NCBI GenBank assembly: GCA_002279065.1
Contig: NCKB01000001.1
Span: forward strand, 248,001-312,000
Direction: 5' to 3'
Length of the DNA stretch: 64,000 nucleotides
Origin: Lysobacterales bacterium 15-68-25
GTDB lineage: Bacteria; Pseudomonadota; Gammaproteobacteria; Xanthomonadales; Rhodanobacteraceae
A model generated the notes under the pieces. It did not search any database, was not told the origin of the DNA, and worked only from the letters and a program-made list of their open reading frames with translations. The translations under genes and the position numbers were made by a program. Below, one piece after another: positions 42,500 to 51,546 of this stretch. The number at the start of each line of letters is the position of its first letter. Positions within the stretch are counted from its first letter, which is position 1.

Positions 42500-45460
42500 A
42501 TGGCCATGGAGCAACGAGACCCGATGAAGCCACCAACGCACGACGAGATGCCGAGCACGCCCGTCGCCAGCCTGCCGACCTGGCTGGAGCGGCTGTTGGA
42601 GGCACCCGGTCCGTCCGCGGTTGCCGCCGTGCTGATGGAGATGGTGCTGGCGGCGCCTGGTGTCGAAGGGGCATCGGTGCTCTGGTGGCTGCCGGACCGG
42701 GAGCAGCCCGAGTACCGGTCGTCCACGCCGTTGGAGCCGCTGCTGCCCGATGCGGCCAGCTGCGCGCTGGATCAGGACGGCCCATTCTGTCCGACTCCCG
42801 GAATACTCGCCCTGCGGCTCTGCCGCCCGGCCCGCGCGGTGCTGCTGCTGCGGCTGTGCGAGGCGGACGGCGATCCGGCGGAGACCGTCGCGCGGCTGCC
42901 CATGCCGCTGCTGCGGCTGGCCGGCCGCCAGCTCGGACGCGCCCTCGAGCTGGTCGGTCTGCAGCGCTCGCATGCCCAGCTGGAGCGCTCCGAACGGCTG
43001 CAGCGCGCCCTGCTCAGCATCTCCGACCTGTCCGGCTCGGAGCATGAGATGCCGGAGCTGCTGCGCGGCATCCACGCCATCGTCAGCACGCTGATGTACG
43101 CGGAGAATTTCTTCATCGTGCGCTGCGACGCAGCGCGTGACGCCCTGCGTTTCCTGTATTACGCCGACACCCGCGATGCCGAGGGCCAGCCGGACGGGGA
43201 CATTCCGCTGGAACGCCTGCATGGCAGCCTGACCTGGCACCTGCTCACCGGTGGCCGGCCGCTGATGGGCACGACCGACGAGATCGACCGTCAACTCGGT
43301 GGCACGCTGCGACTGATGGGGCCGCCCTGCGAGCACTGGCTCGGTGTGCCGATGCTCTGCGACGGCGAGGTGTGCGGTGCGCTGGTCGTGCAGACCTACG
43401 AACCCGGCGGACGCTATACCGCCGAAGATCAGGCACTGCTGCAGTTCGTCGGCAACCACATCCTCACTGCGCTGCAGCGCCGGCAAGGCCGGGAGGACCT
43501 GGAACGGCGCGTGCGCGAGCGTACCGCCGAGCTGGCCGCGCTGAACCAGGGCCTGCAGCAGGAGGTGGCCGAGCGCCAGCGGGCTGAACGCCTGCAGTCC
43601 GCCTTGTTCCGGATCGCCCGGCTGGCCACCGACGAGATCGACCGGCGGGCTTTCTATCGCGAGGTGCATGCGATCGTCGGCGGGCTGATCGAGGCCAGCA
43701 ACTTCTTCATCGCCCTGGTCGACGAGGCGGCGGGAACGCTGGAATTCCCCTATGCGGTCGACCTGACGGGCGAGCCCTACGCCTCACGGTCGCTCGGCCG
43801 CGGGCTATGCGAGTACGTGCTCGGGCACGGGGCGCTGGTGGTCGATGCGGAGGCGATGCGCGACATGCGCGAGCGCGATCTCATCGATGCCCACGACACC
43901 GGTACGCCGTCGCTGTGCTGGCTCGGCGTGCCGCTGCGCGACGGTGACCGCGCGATCGGCGTGGTCGCCGTGCAGAGCTATACCGGAAGGGAGACCTACG
44001 GTGCCGCGGAACTCGAACTGCTGGCGTTCGTCGCCTCGCAGGTCGCCACCAGCCTGCAGCGCCGCCGCGTTGCCGATGCCCTGCAGCACGCCTACGCGCA
44101 ACTGGAGCAGCGCGTGCACGAGCGCACCCGCGAGCTGCGCCGGGAGATCCGCGAACGCGAGCGCATGCAGCAGCAGCTGCATCACCAGGTCATGCACGAT
44201 CCCCTGACCGGCCTGCCCAACCGCGACTTCCTGCGCGGCCGCATCGACCGCGCGCTGGAGCGCATGGCGCTCGACCCGCAGGTGCGCTGCGCGTTGCTGT
44301 ACATCGATGTCGACCGCTTCAAGATCATCAACGACAGCCTCGGCCATCTGGCCGGCGACGCCGTACTGAAGGAGGTCGCCCTACGCCTTCATGCCTGTGT
44401 GCGCGAGCCCGATGTGGTCGCCCGGCTCGCCGGCGACGAGTTCGCGATCCTGCTCGAACAGGTCGACGGCCAGGAGACCGCGACCCGCGTGGCGCAACGC
44501 GTACTCGACACGCTGGGGCGGGCGCTGCCGGTGGCCGGTCGCGAGCTGCAGCCGAGCGCGAGCCTGGGCATTGCCCTGGGCGACCATCGCTACACCCACG
44601 CAGACGAACTGCTGCGCGACGCCGACATCGCGCTCTATCGCGCCAAGGAGCTGGGTCGCAAGCGCTATGCGATGTTCGACGACACCCTGGCGAAGAACGT
44701 GGTGGACGAGTTGAGCATGGAAGGCGAGTTGCGCCTGGCCCTGCAACGGGGAGAGTTCCAGCCCTACCTGCAGCCGATCCGCCGGCTCGAAACCGGCGAG
44801 CTGGTCGGCTACGAGGCGCTGCTGCGCTGGCACCATCCCGAGCGCGGGTTGCTGATGCCGGGTGCGTTCCTTCGCGTGGCGGAGGATTGCGGCCAGCTCG
44901 AGGCGATCGACTGGCAGCTGTTCGAGCGCGCCTGCGAGGCACGCCGGCGGTTGCAGGGTGACAGCGGCTTCCTGACCCTCAACGTATCGGCGCAGCACCT
45001 GCGCCATGCGGACTTCGACCGCCGCCTGCTGGCGATGATCGCGCGCGTCGGCGTGGCGCCGTCGCGGGTGATCGTGGAGGTCACCGAAGGTTCGCTGCTG
45101 GACGATCCCGAGCGCGTGCGCGCCATTCTCGAGCGCCTGCGCATGGCCGGGGTTGGAGCGGCGCTGGACGATTTCGGTACCGGCTATTCCTCGCTCAATT
45201 ACCTGCACTCGCTGCCGTTGCGGCTGCTGAAGATCGACCGCAGTTTCGTGCAGGCGCTGGATGCCGGCAGCGCGAACAGTTCCACTGTGGTCGAGGCGAT
45301 CCTCGCGCTGGCCCGCGCACTGGACATCCAGGTCATCGCCGAGGGCATCGAGACCCCGCGCCAGCGCGCCCTGCTGCGCGACATGGCGTGCGAACTCGGC
45401 CAGGGCTTCCTGCTCGGCCGGCCCGAGCCGGTCGAGCACTGGGTGGTCGAGCCCGCCTGA
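42500..45460 (+). CDS. GAF-GAF-GGDEF-EAL cyclic di-GMP protein
   Basis: This 986-residue protein starts at ATG 42500 (an ATG at 42524 is possible). It has an N-terminal region, two GAF domains (about 170-335 and 370-530), each followed by a coiled-coil linker (REDLERRVRERTAELAAL and ALQHAYAQLEQRVHERTREL), then GGDEF and EAL domains. The GGDEF motif reads AGDEF (near 644), a variant still active in some cyclases. EAL is intact (YEALLRWH near 771), with DDFGTGYSS and IAEGIET. It probably hydrolyses and perhaps makes c-di-GMP in response to ligands. No transmembrane segment seen. Confidence 0.9.
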   Translation: MAMEQRDPMKPPTHDEMPSTPVASLPTWLERLLEAPGPSAVAAVLMEMVLAAPGVEGASVLWWLPDREQPEYRSSTPLEPLLPDAASCALDQDGPFCPTPGILALRLCRPARAVLLLRLCEADGDPAETVARLPMPLLRLAGRQLGRALELVGLQRSHAQLERSERLQRALLSISDLSGSEHEMPELLRGIHAIVSTLMYAENFFIVRCDAARDALRFLYYADTRDAEGQPDGDIPLERLHGSLTWHLLTGGRPLMGTTDEIDRQLGGTLRLMGPPCEHWLGVPMLCDGEVCGALVVQTYEPGGRYTAEDQALLQFVGNHILTALQRRQGREDLERRVRERTAELAALNQGLQQEVAERQRAERLQSALFRIARLATDEIDRRAFYREVHAIVGGLIEASNFFIALVDEAAGTLEFPYAVDLTGEPYASRSLGRGLCEYVLGHGALVVDAEAMRDMRERDLIDAHDTGTPSLCWLGVPLRDGDRAIGVVAVQSYTGRETYGAAELELLAFVASQVATSLQRRRVADALQHAYAQLEQRVHERTRELRREIRERERMQQQLHHQVMHDPLTGLPNRDFLRGRIDRALERMALDPQVRCALLYIDVDRFKIINDSLGHLAGDAVLKEVALRLHACVREPDVVARLAGDEFAILLEQVDGQETATRVAQRVLDTLGRALPVAGRELQPSASLGIALGDHRYTHADELLRDADIALYRAKELGRKRYAMFDDTLAKNVVDELSMEGELRLALQRGEFQPYLQPIRRLETGELVGYEALLRWHHPERGLLMPGAFLRVAEDCGQLEAIDWQLFERACEARRRLQGDSGFLTLNVSAQHLRHADFDRRLLAMIARVGVAPSRVIVEVTEGSLLDDPERVRAILERLRMAGVGAALDDFGTGYSSLNYLHSLPLRLLKIDRSFVQALDAGSANSSTVVEAILALARALDIQVIAEGIETPRQRALLRDMACELGQGFLLGRPEPVEHWVVEPA

Positions 45461-45467
45461 GTCCGGC

Positions 45468-46118
45468 TCAGCGGCCGGCCAGTTGCCGCAGCGCCTGTTC
45501 GAACACTTCCGGCGGCTGGCCGCCGGAGACCAGGTGCTGCCGGTTGATGATCACCGCCGGCACCGAGTGGATGCCGGCGCGCAGGAAGAACTGCTCGTCG
45601 CCGCGCACGTCCTCCGCGTAGCGGTCGCTGGCCAGCACCGCACGTGCTTCCGATGCGTCCAGTCCCGCCGACTCGGCGACGCGGGCGAGCACGGCGTGGT
45701 CGCTGACGTCCTGGCCGTCGGTGAAATAGGCGACCAGCAGGGCGCGCTTGAGTGCGTGCTGCCCGCCCGTTTCCCCGGCCCAGTGCAACAAGCGGTGTGC
45801 GTCGAAGGTGTTGTAGATGCGGCGCCTGTCCTGGTGGGCGAAGGTGAAGCCGACGGCCGCGCCGCGCTGGCGGATCGCCTCCTGGTTCTGCGCCAGCTGC
45901 GTCGCGTTCAGGCCGTACTTGCGACCCAGGTGCTCGGCGATGTCCTCGCCCTCCGGCGCCATCTGCGGATTGAGCTCGAACGGCTGGAAGTGGATCTCCG
46001 CCTGCACCTCGTCCTTAAGCGCATCGATTGCGCGCTCCAGCGAGGCCAGGCCGACGGCGCACCAGGGGCACACCACGTCGGAGACGAAATCGATGCGGAC
46101 GGGAGTGGGCTGGTTCAT
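45468..46118 (-). CDS. FrnE-type DsbA family oxidoreductase
   Basis: This 216-residue protein has the thioredoxin-like DsbA fold with the active site CPWC (residues 17-20, VVCPWCAVGL) and the cis-proline region in AGIHSVPAVIIN. No signal peptide is present, so it is cytoplasmic, as for FrnE/YwbO. Such proteins isomerise or reduce disulfides or act as 2-hydroxychromene isomerase-like enzymes; FrnE of Deinococcus is a disulfide isomerase. The gene converges on the GGDEF-EAL gene. Confidence 0.87.
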   Translation of the reverse strand: MNQPTPVRIDFVSDVVCPWCAVGLASLERAIDALKDEVQAEIHFQPFELNPQMAPEGEDIAEHLGRKYGLNATQLAQNQEAIRQRGAAVGFTFAHQDRRRIYNTFDAHRLLHWAGETGGQHALKRALLVAYFTDGQDVSDHAVLARVAESAGLDASEARAVLASDRYAEDVRGDEQFFLRAGIHSVPAVIINRQHLVSGGQPPEVFEQALRQLAGR

Positions 46119-46188
46119 GGCGCGGTTCCGGAGGGCGCCGGCGTCGTGCCGGCCGATCGGTGCCAGATGGTGACGGAATGCGAGCGGC

Positions 46189-47820
46189 TCAACCGCCGGT
46201 CAGGCTCAGCGCCACCGTCTCGGCCACGCGGATGCCGTCCACACCGGCCGAGAGGATGCCGCCGGCGTAGCCCGCGCCCTCGCCGGCCGGGTACAGGCCG
46301 GTGGTGTTGAGGCTCTGCAGCGAGTCGTCGCGCTTGATGCGGATCGGCGAGGAGGTGCGCGTCTCCACCCCGGTGAACACCGCGTCATGCATGCCGAAGC
46401 CTCGGATCTGCCGGTCGAACGCCGGCATCGCCTCGCGGATCGCGGCGATCGCGTAGTCCGGCAGCGCGCTGTCCAGGCTGCCCAGCGTGACGCCCGGCTT
46501 GAACGAGGGCTGCACCTCGCCGAACTCGCGTGACGGCCGCCCGGCGAGGAAATCGCCGACCAACTGGCCCGGCGCGTTGTAGTCCTCTCCGCCCAGCACG
46601 TAGGCATGGCTCTCCAGCGCGCGCTGCAGGGCGATGCCGGCCAACGGGCTGCCGCTGGGATCGAACGCTGCGTAGTCGGCCGGATCGATGCCGACCACGA
46701 TCGCCGCGTTGGCGTTGCGCTCGTTGCGCGAGTACTGGCTCATGCCGTTGGTGACCACGCGGCCCGGTTCGCTGGTCGCCGCCACCACGGTGCCGCCCGG
46801 GCACATGCAGAAGCTGTAGACGCTGCGGCCGTTCTTCGCGTGGTGCACCAGCTTGTAGTCGGCCGCACCGAGCCGCTCGTGGCCGGCCTGCGGGCCGTAG
46901 CGGGCGCGGTCGATCACCGACTGCGGATGCTCCACGCGGAAGCCGACCGAGAACGGCTTGGCCTCCACGTACACCCCGCGCGCGTGCAGCATGGCGAAGG
47001 TGTCGCGCGCGCTGTGGCCCACCGCCAGCACCACGTGGTCGCTGCGCAGTTCCTCGCCGCTGGCCAGGCGCACGCCGCGCACCCGCTGGCGGTGGTCGCC
47101 CTCGGACTCCAGCAGCAGGTCCTCGACGCGCTGGCTGAAGCGGATCTCGCCGCCCAGCGACTCGATCGTCGCGCGCATGTGCTCGACCATCGACACCAGT
47201 CGGAAGGTGCCGATGTGCGGCTTGTTGATCCACAGGATCTCCTCCGGCGCGCCGGCCTTCACGAATTCCTCCAGCACCTTGCGGCCGTAGTGCTTGGGAT
47301 CGGAGATCTGGCTGTACAGCTTGCCGTCGGAGAAGGTGCCGGCGCCGCCCTCGCCGAACTGCACGTTCGATTCCGGATGCAGGTTGCGCTTGCGCCACAG
47401 GTCCCAGGTGTCCTTGGTGCGCTCGCGCACCGCCTTGCCGCGATCCAGGATGATCGGGCGGAAGCCCATCTGCGCCAGCACCAGCCCGGCGAACAGGCCG
47501 CACGGGCCCATGCCGATCACGACCGGCCGGTGCGGGCTCTTCGACGGCTCGCGGGTGACGAAACGATAGCTGGTATCCGGCGTGGCACCTACGTGGCGGT
47601 CGTCGGCGAAGCGCGCCAGCACGGCGGCCTCGTCGACGAGGTCCACGTCCAATGCGTAGATCAGCGCGATCGCGCCCCGCTTGCGGGCGTCGGTGCTGCG
47701 TTTGGCGACGCTGTAGCCGCGCAGCGCGCTCTTGCCGAGCTTGAGGCGGGTCAGCAGCGCCTGCTGCAGGTCGGCCTCGGTGTGGTCCAGCGGCAGCTTG
47801 AGGTCGGTCAGTCGCAGCAT
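46189..47820 (-). CDS. NAD(P)/FAD-dependent oxidoreductase (COG2509 type)
   Basis: This 543-residue protein has a distinctive N-terminal 90-residue domain (LRLTDLKLPLDHTEADLQQALLTRL) before the FAD dinucleotide-binding motif VIGMGPCGLFAGL near residue 100. Other marks are NVQFGEGGAGTFSDGKLYSQI, CMCPGGTVVAATSEPGRVVTNG and the C-terminal YPAGEGAGYAGGILSAGVDGI. These fit the large FAD-utilising dehydrogenases of COG2509. Substrate unknown. It is 70 nt upstream of the DsbA-like gene on the same strand. Confidence 0.87.
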   Translation of the reverse strand: MLRLTDLKLPLDHTEADLQQALLTRLKLGKSALRGYSVAKRSTDARKRGAIALIYALDVDLVDEAAVLARFADDRHVGATPDTSYRFVTREPSKSPHRPVVIGMGPCGLFAGLVLAQMGFRPIILDRGKAVRERTKDTWDLWRKRNLHPESNVQFGEGGAGTFSDGKLYSQISDPKHYGRKVLEEFVKAGAPEEILWINKPHIGTFRLVSMVEHMRATIESLGGEIRFSQRVEDLLLESEGDHRQRVRGVRLASGEELRSDHVVLAVGHSARDTFAMLHARGVYVEAKPFSVGFRVEHPQSVIDRARYGPQAGHERLGAADYKLVHHAKNGRSVYSFCMCPGGTVVAATSEPGRVVTNGMSQYSRNERNANAAIVVGIDPADYAAFDPSGSPLAGIALQRALESHAYVLGGEDYNAPGQLVGDFLAGRPSREFGEVQPSFKPGVTLGSLDSALPDYAIAAIREAMPAFDRQIRGFGMHDAVFTGVETRTSSPIRIKRDDSLQSLNTTGLYPAGEGAGYAGGILSAGVDGIRVAETVALSLTGG

Positions 47821-48016
47821 GTCGGCGCGCTCGCGTGTTCGGCGGGATGGCGGCGGCCGCGAAGGCCGCAGGCGCGCATTGTCCGGGCCTGGCGGGGCGC
47901 GGACAAGGCACGGCCCGCCAGGGGGCGGGCCGAGGTGGTGGGCGGAGCGGGAAAAAAATCAGCGGCCGGCGGAGGGCGGGCGGGGGTAGGGGGATGCCCT
48001 GGTCCGCCGGGCGCTG

Positions 48017-48032
48017 AAAAACCGAATTCGGT
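48017..48032 (-). terminator. Short intrinsic terminator after the 74-aa gene
   Basis: On the minus strand, three bases after the stop codon, the palindrome ACCGAATTCGGT (4-bp stem, AATT loop) is followed by a run of T. The stem is short but the T-run is one of the few in this GC-rich window. Farther on (47912-47931) is an 8-bp perfect stem GGCCCGCC/GGCGGGCC that may act as a backup. Confidence 0.5.
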
Positions 48033-48035
48033 GGG

Positions 48036-48260
48036 TCAGGCGGCCAGCATCGTGCGGATCTGCTCGCCGGTCGCCCTGGGGTGCAGCAGCAGCATCCGGG
48101 TGGCCAGTTCGCGGGTGTGACGGCGCGCCGCGGCGCGACACAGTTCCCCGTCCCCGCTGGCGATGGCGATCGCCTCGGCCGGCAGCGACGGCAGCGGGTG
48201 GCGGCAGGTCAGGCCGTGCTGGGGGCCTCCGACGATCACGTACTCGATGATGGTTTCCAT
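48036..48260 (-). CDS. Hypothetical 74-residue protein
   Basis: The ATG at 48260 is preceded by AGGACAGG. The protein begins METIIEYVIVGGPQHGLTCRHPLPSLPAEA and ends in a helical ELATRMLLLHPRATGEQIRTML. It has no signal peptide and no domain I recognise. The good ribosome binding site and following terminator favour a real gene. It may be a lineage-specific small regulator or an enzyme remnant. Confidence 0.5.
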   Translation of the reverse strand: METIIEYVIVGGPQHGLTCRHPLPSLPAEAIAIASGDGELCRAAARRHTRELATRMLLLHPRATGEQIRTMLAA

Positions 48261-48604
48261 GGTCCTGTCCTCACTGTCGAGGGAGCGTTTCCTTCAATCG
48301 CACCGGCAAGACCGTCAGTGGGGTGGGGGGAGCCGCCGGTCTTTCCTGAGCAGGAAGAAGCAGGGGGCGCGCCAGAGAACGGGGCTCAAATGCGGGATGG
48401 ATCACACTTCCGAAACGTGCCGGTGTCTCGCCATGGCGGCGTGCCATCCAAGGAAGGCCGATTTCGGGGGGTGAACCCCCCGCGCCGGGCGTTCCGGAGG
48501 CCGCAATGCCGTCGCGGAGGCGCGTCCAGGCGTGGCCGCAGCCGCCCTGCCGGGCGATCGGCAGGACGGAATGCGACCAAACACGACCGGACTGACGTCC
48601 CGCG
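48261..48604. other. Non-coding spacer with palindromes
   Basis: No convincing gene is seen in these 344 bases. Structures present: TTCCTG-AG-CAGGAA (48343-48356), a 14-bp palindrome that could be an operator for the 74-residue gene; a very stable hairpin, six G, TGAA, six C (48466-48481, extended by a C-G pair); and CCTGCCG/CGGCAGG (48546-48565). The last two may terminate transcription of the 96-residue gene to the right, though neither has a T-run. Confidence 0.5.
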
Positions 48605-48895
48605 TCAGTCGCCGTCGCCGGGCACCCGGCCCGCAGCGGGTTCCTGTGCGCCGACACAGCGACGGGCCAGGCCGATCCAGTGAGTCAGCCGCTCGCGGTA
48701 GGCGGCCAGACTGTCGGGGTCCGGCGGCTGGCTGAGTTCGGCGTCTTCCGAATCGGCGTCGGCCAGGTGACTCAGGTGGTCGAGGGCGATCCGGGCATCC
48801 GGGTGGGCGGTGAGCAGCGCGGCGATAACCACGCTGTCGGCCTGCTGGCGAGCGAAAATCAGGCGCAATCCCTTGGCCAGGTCGTCCGTGTTCAT
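48605..48895 (-). CDS. Hypothetical 96-residue acidic protein
   Basis: ATG at 48895 has a GGGAG Shine-Dalgarno nearby; the longer start at 48934 is less likely. The sequence MNTDDLAKGLRLIFARQQAD is followed by an acidic, leucine-rich helical region (HLSHLADADSEDAELSQ) and a tail with one cysteine. It is predicted helical and soluble, with no known domain. Function unknown. Confidence 0.5.
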   Translation of the reverse strand: MNTDDLAKGLRLIFARQQADSVVIAALLTAHPDARIALDHLSHLADADSEDAELSQPPDPDSLAAYRERLTHWIGLARRCVGAQEPAAGRVPGDGD

Positions 48896-49008
48896 GGCGC
48901 ACTCCCGGTCAGATGCGAGGCCAGCCGCAGGCATGGCCTCCCTCGCTGGCGGCGGTTCGCTTCAACGGTGGTGCCGTCCGGGGCTTGGCGCCGGACGGTC
49001 ACCGACCC

Positions 49009-49515
49009 TCAGCGGCGACCGATGAAGTCCTGCTTGCCGATGTCGGTACCGGCTTCACGCAGGATGTTGTACGCGGTCGTGCAGTGGAAAAAAAGATTCG
49101 GCAGCACGAATTCCAGCAGATAGGCCTGCCCGGTGTAGTCGAGGTCGCCGCTGCGCATCTTCAGATGGATCGCGCGCGTCTCGCTGCCGTCGACCTGCGC
49201 CGCGGTGAAACCGTTGATGTAGGCGATGGCGCGGGCGATGCGCTCGTAGACCTGGGGGAACGTCGCTTCGTTGTCCTCGAACGAGGCCGGCTCCACCCCG
49301 GCGAGGCGGGCCACGCCGCGGCAAGCCATGTCGCAGGCGATCTGCACCTGCCTGACCAGCGGCAGCATGTCGGGGATCAGTCGCGTCTGCAGCAGCACGG
49401 CATCGTCCACGCCCTTGGCCTGGGCATGGGCGTGGCCCTTCTTCAGCACGGCGGCGAGGTTTTCCAGCGCGCGCGTGGCGACGGGGACCGAGGCCTGGTA
49501 CATCGAAAGCGTCAT
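49009..49515 (-). CDS. DUF1993 family protein
   Basis: This 168-residue protein starts at ATG 49515. The sequence SMYQASVPVATRALENLAAVLKKG at its start and FVLPNLFFHCTTAYNILREAGTDIGKQDFIG at its end are the hallmarks of DUF1993, a DinB-like four-helix bundle group. Metal or small-molecule binding is possible. Its start overlaps the MFS gene stop by 4 nt, so the two are co-translated. Confidence 0.88.
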   Translation of the reverse strand: MTLSMYQASVPVATRALENLAAVLKKGHAHAQAKGVDDAVLLQTRLIPDMLPLVRQVQIACDMACRGVARLAGVEPASFEDNEATFPQVYERIARAIAYINGFTAAQVDGSETRAIHLKMRSGDLDYTGQAYLLEFVLPNLFFHCTTAYNILREAGTDIGKQDFIGRR

Positions 49516-50849
49516 GGGTGTGGCTCCGTGGGTTCGGGGGACAGCGGGTCGTTGGCCAGCGCCGCGGCATGCGGGGCATGGGCCGGGTCGGCCGGAAGCT
49601 GGGACGCGGCGGGCGATGACAGGCCGCGGGTGGCGCGCATCGCGGTAAGCAGCGCTACCGCCAGCAGCGCCGCGGCGAGCAGGAAGGCTGCACCGGGCAC
49701 GTGCACGGTATTGCCCGGTGCGATCGACCAGGCGAACACCTGGGCGAACAGGTACGGTCCGAAGATGCCGGCGAAGCTGCCCAGCGAGGTGTTGGCACCC
49801 TGCAGCCGGCCCTGTTCGGTGGGCTCGACCTGGTGGGTCATGATCGACTGCAGCGGCGGGTTGGACAGGCCCCACAACGCCATCAGCGGGATACCGAGCA
49901 GGAATACCCAGCCGGTGTCGGCCAGGCCCATCAGCACGAACGAGGCGATGCCGCAGAGCATGCCGAACAGGAGCACCGGCCGCTCACCGAAACGCGGGGT
50001 CAGCCGGCGGCTGAGCAGCGCCTGCACCAGCCCGTCGCAGGCGCCGACCAGCATCAGCACCTGGCCCACCGCCTGCGGACCCCAGTGGTAGCGGTAGTCG
50101 CCGTACAGCACGAAGGTGATCTGCAGCGCATAGTGCGCCAGGAACACCAGGAAGCTCGACACGCCGAGGCCCAGCAGGGTCGGCGTGCGGCGCAGCAGCT
50201 TCAGCGCGCCGACCGGGTGCGCGCTGTGCAGCTCGAAGCGCGGCGTGCGTCGCTCGGCCGGCAGCGACTCGGGCAGCACCACCAGCCCGTAGAGGAAATT
50301 GCACAGCGCCAGCGTGCCGGCCACGTAGAACGGCAGGCGCAGGTGCATCGCGCCGAGCCAGCCGCCCAGGCCCGGCCCCAGCACGAAGCCCACGCCGAAC
50401 GCCGCGCCGAGCAGGCCGTAGGCACCGGCGCGCTTCTCCTTCGGCGTGATGTCGGCGATGTAGGCATTGGCGGTGCTGAAGCTGGCCGCGGTCATGCCCA
50501 TCACGGTGCGGCCGACGAACAGCAGCCACAGCGTCGGCGCCATCGCCATCACGAAGAAATCGATCGCCAGCCCGAAGTTGGAGATCAGGATCACCGGCCG
50601 CCGCCCGAAGCGGTCCGACAGCGCGCCCTGGATCGGCGAAAACACGAACTGGGTGATCGCGAACACCGTGCTCAGCACGCCCACCCACCAGGCGGCGCGT
50701 GCGGTGCCGCCGCCGATCAGCTGCTCCACCAGGTGCGGCAGCACCGGGATGATGATGCCGAAGGCCAGCATGTCCAGCAGCACCGTCACGAAGATGAAGG
50801 CGAGTGCGGCGCGGCGCGGGCCGCCATGGCTGGCTTGGGGGGATGACAC
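49512..50849 (-). CDS. MFS transporter, TetA-like drug/H+ antiporter
   Basis: This 445-residue protein has twelve transmembrane helices. The MFS motif A appears as GALSDRFGRRPVILIS between helices 2 and 3. The motif C-like GFVLGPGLGGWLG is in helix 5. FGIIIPVLPHLVEQL near the start is typical of the tetracycline-efflux (TCR/Tet) branch. It probably exports a drug or metabolite; actual substrate is not readable. A proline/alanine-rich tail follows the last helix. Co-translated with DUF1993. Confidence 0.88.
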   Translation of the reverse strand: MSSPQASHGGPRRAALAFIFVTVLLDMLAFGIIIPVLPHLVEQLIGGGTARAAWWVGVLSTVFAITQFVFSPIQGALSDRFGRRPVILISNFGLAIDFFVMAMAPTLWLLFVGRTVMGMTAASFSTANAYIADITPKEKRAGAYGLLGAAFGVGFVLGPGLGGWLGAMHLRLPFYVAGTLALCNFLYGLVVLPESLPAERRTPRFELHSAHPVGALKLLRRTPTLLGLGVSSFLVFLAHYALQITFVLYGDYRYHWGPQAVGQVLMLVGACDGLVQALLSRRLTPRFGERPVLLFGMLCGIASFVLMGLADTGWVFLLGIPLMALWGLSNPPLQSIMTHQVEPTEQGRLQGANTSLGSFAGIFGPYLFAQVFAWSIAPGNTVHVPGAAFLLAAALLAVALLTAMRATRGLSSPAASQLPADPAHAPHAAALANDPLSPEPTEPHP

Positions 50850-50933
50850 GCGTTCGCTGCCCGGGAGGAAGAGCGGCGAGTGTAACCGGGGTGCGTGTCG
50901 CCGGAGCCTCCGCGGAGGCCCCGGCGGACGGGG

Positions 50934-51428
50934 TCAGCGGCGGACGGCGGTCTCGGTCGCGCAGCCGGTCTGCAGCAGGTGGTGCTGCGTATCGTAGATG
51001 GCGACGCTCGAGGTCGAGCTGTAGTGGTTGCCGTCCAGGCTCAGCACGATGGTCCGGTGCACGTCCTGGGTGCCGGCATAGGACTGGTCCGACGCGAAGC
51101 GGAAGAAGGAAAACCGCGAGTCGAACCTGCGCGGTCCGATGTAGTGCCAGCGGCCGAAGCTCGGGTAGCGCGCCGCCGGCGGCATGCCCACGCCGACCTC
51201 GCTGGACGAGCCGTCGGCGGTGAACAGGTCCATCGCCGGGAAGCTGACCAGGGCCGCGCCGGTGGTGCAGTTGCGCAGCGTGACCTGGACGTCCCACACC
51301 CCGGCCAGCTGCAGGGTCGGCGGAAGCCAGCCGTCGAACGCGAACTGGCGCGCGGATGCGGTGCCGCCGAGCGCCGCCAGCAGGCAGGTGGCAAGTGCGA
51401 ACATGGAACGACGTGCATGGATGTTCAT
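50934..51428 (-). CDS. Secreted hypothetical protein, lipocalin-like beta barrel
   Basis: This 164-residue protein has a signal peptide (residues 1-26, ending ASA). The mature chain is beta-rich, with LQLAGVWDVQVTLRNCTTGAALVSFPAMDLFTADGSSSE, then HYIGPRRFDSRFSFFRF and HRTIVLSLDGNHYSS. Similar proteins occur as unnamed periplasmic proteins in Xanthomonadales and Burkholderiales. Two cysteines (in RNCTT and QTGCA) may form a disulfide. It is divergent from a winged-helix/TPR regulator, which may control it. Confidence 0.7.
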   Translation of the reverse strand: MNIHARRSMFALATCLLAALGGTASARQFAFDGWLPPTLQLAGVWDVQVTLRNCTTGAALVSFPAMDLFTADGSSSEVGVGMPPAARYPSFGRWHYIGPRRFDSRFSFFRFASDQSYAGTQDVHRTIVLSLDGNHYSSTSSVAIYDTQHHLLQTGCATETAVRR

Positions 51429-51510
51429 GACGGCAGGCCTCCGAGGGTTGGGTGCCGGCGATGGTCCGCCGGAGGCGTGGCCGGGGTCCTTAGCACGGGC
51501 CTGAAAAATC

Positions 51511-51530
51511 CTGAAAATGGCGTACCCGGT
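51511..51530 (+). promoter_or_regulatory. 10-bp-spaced CTGAAAA direct repeat
   Basis: CTGAAAAATC is immediately followed by CTGAAAATGG, giving two CTGAAAA heptamers exactly 10 bp apart. Winged-helix regulators of the OmpR/PhoB type bind tandem direct repeats at this kind of spacing, and the gene directly downstream encodes one. It may be an autoregulatory site and could also serve the divergent secreted-protein gene. Confidence 0.4.
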
Positions 51531-51546
51531 CCCGAGGGGGATGGTC

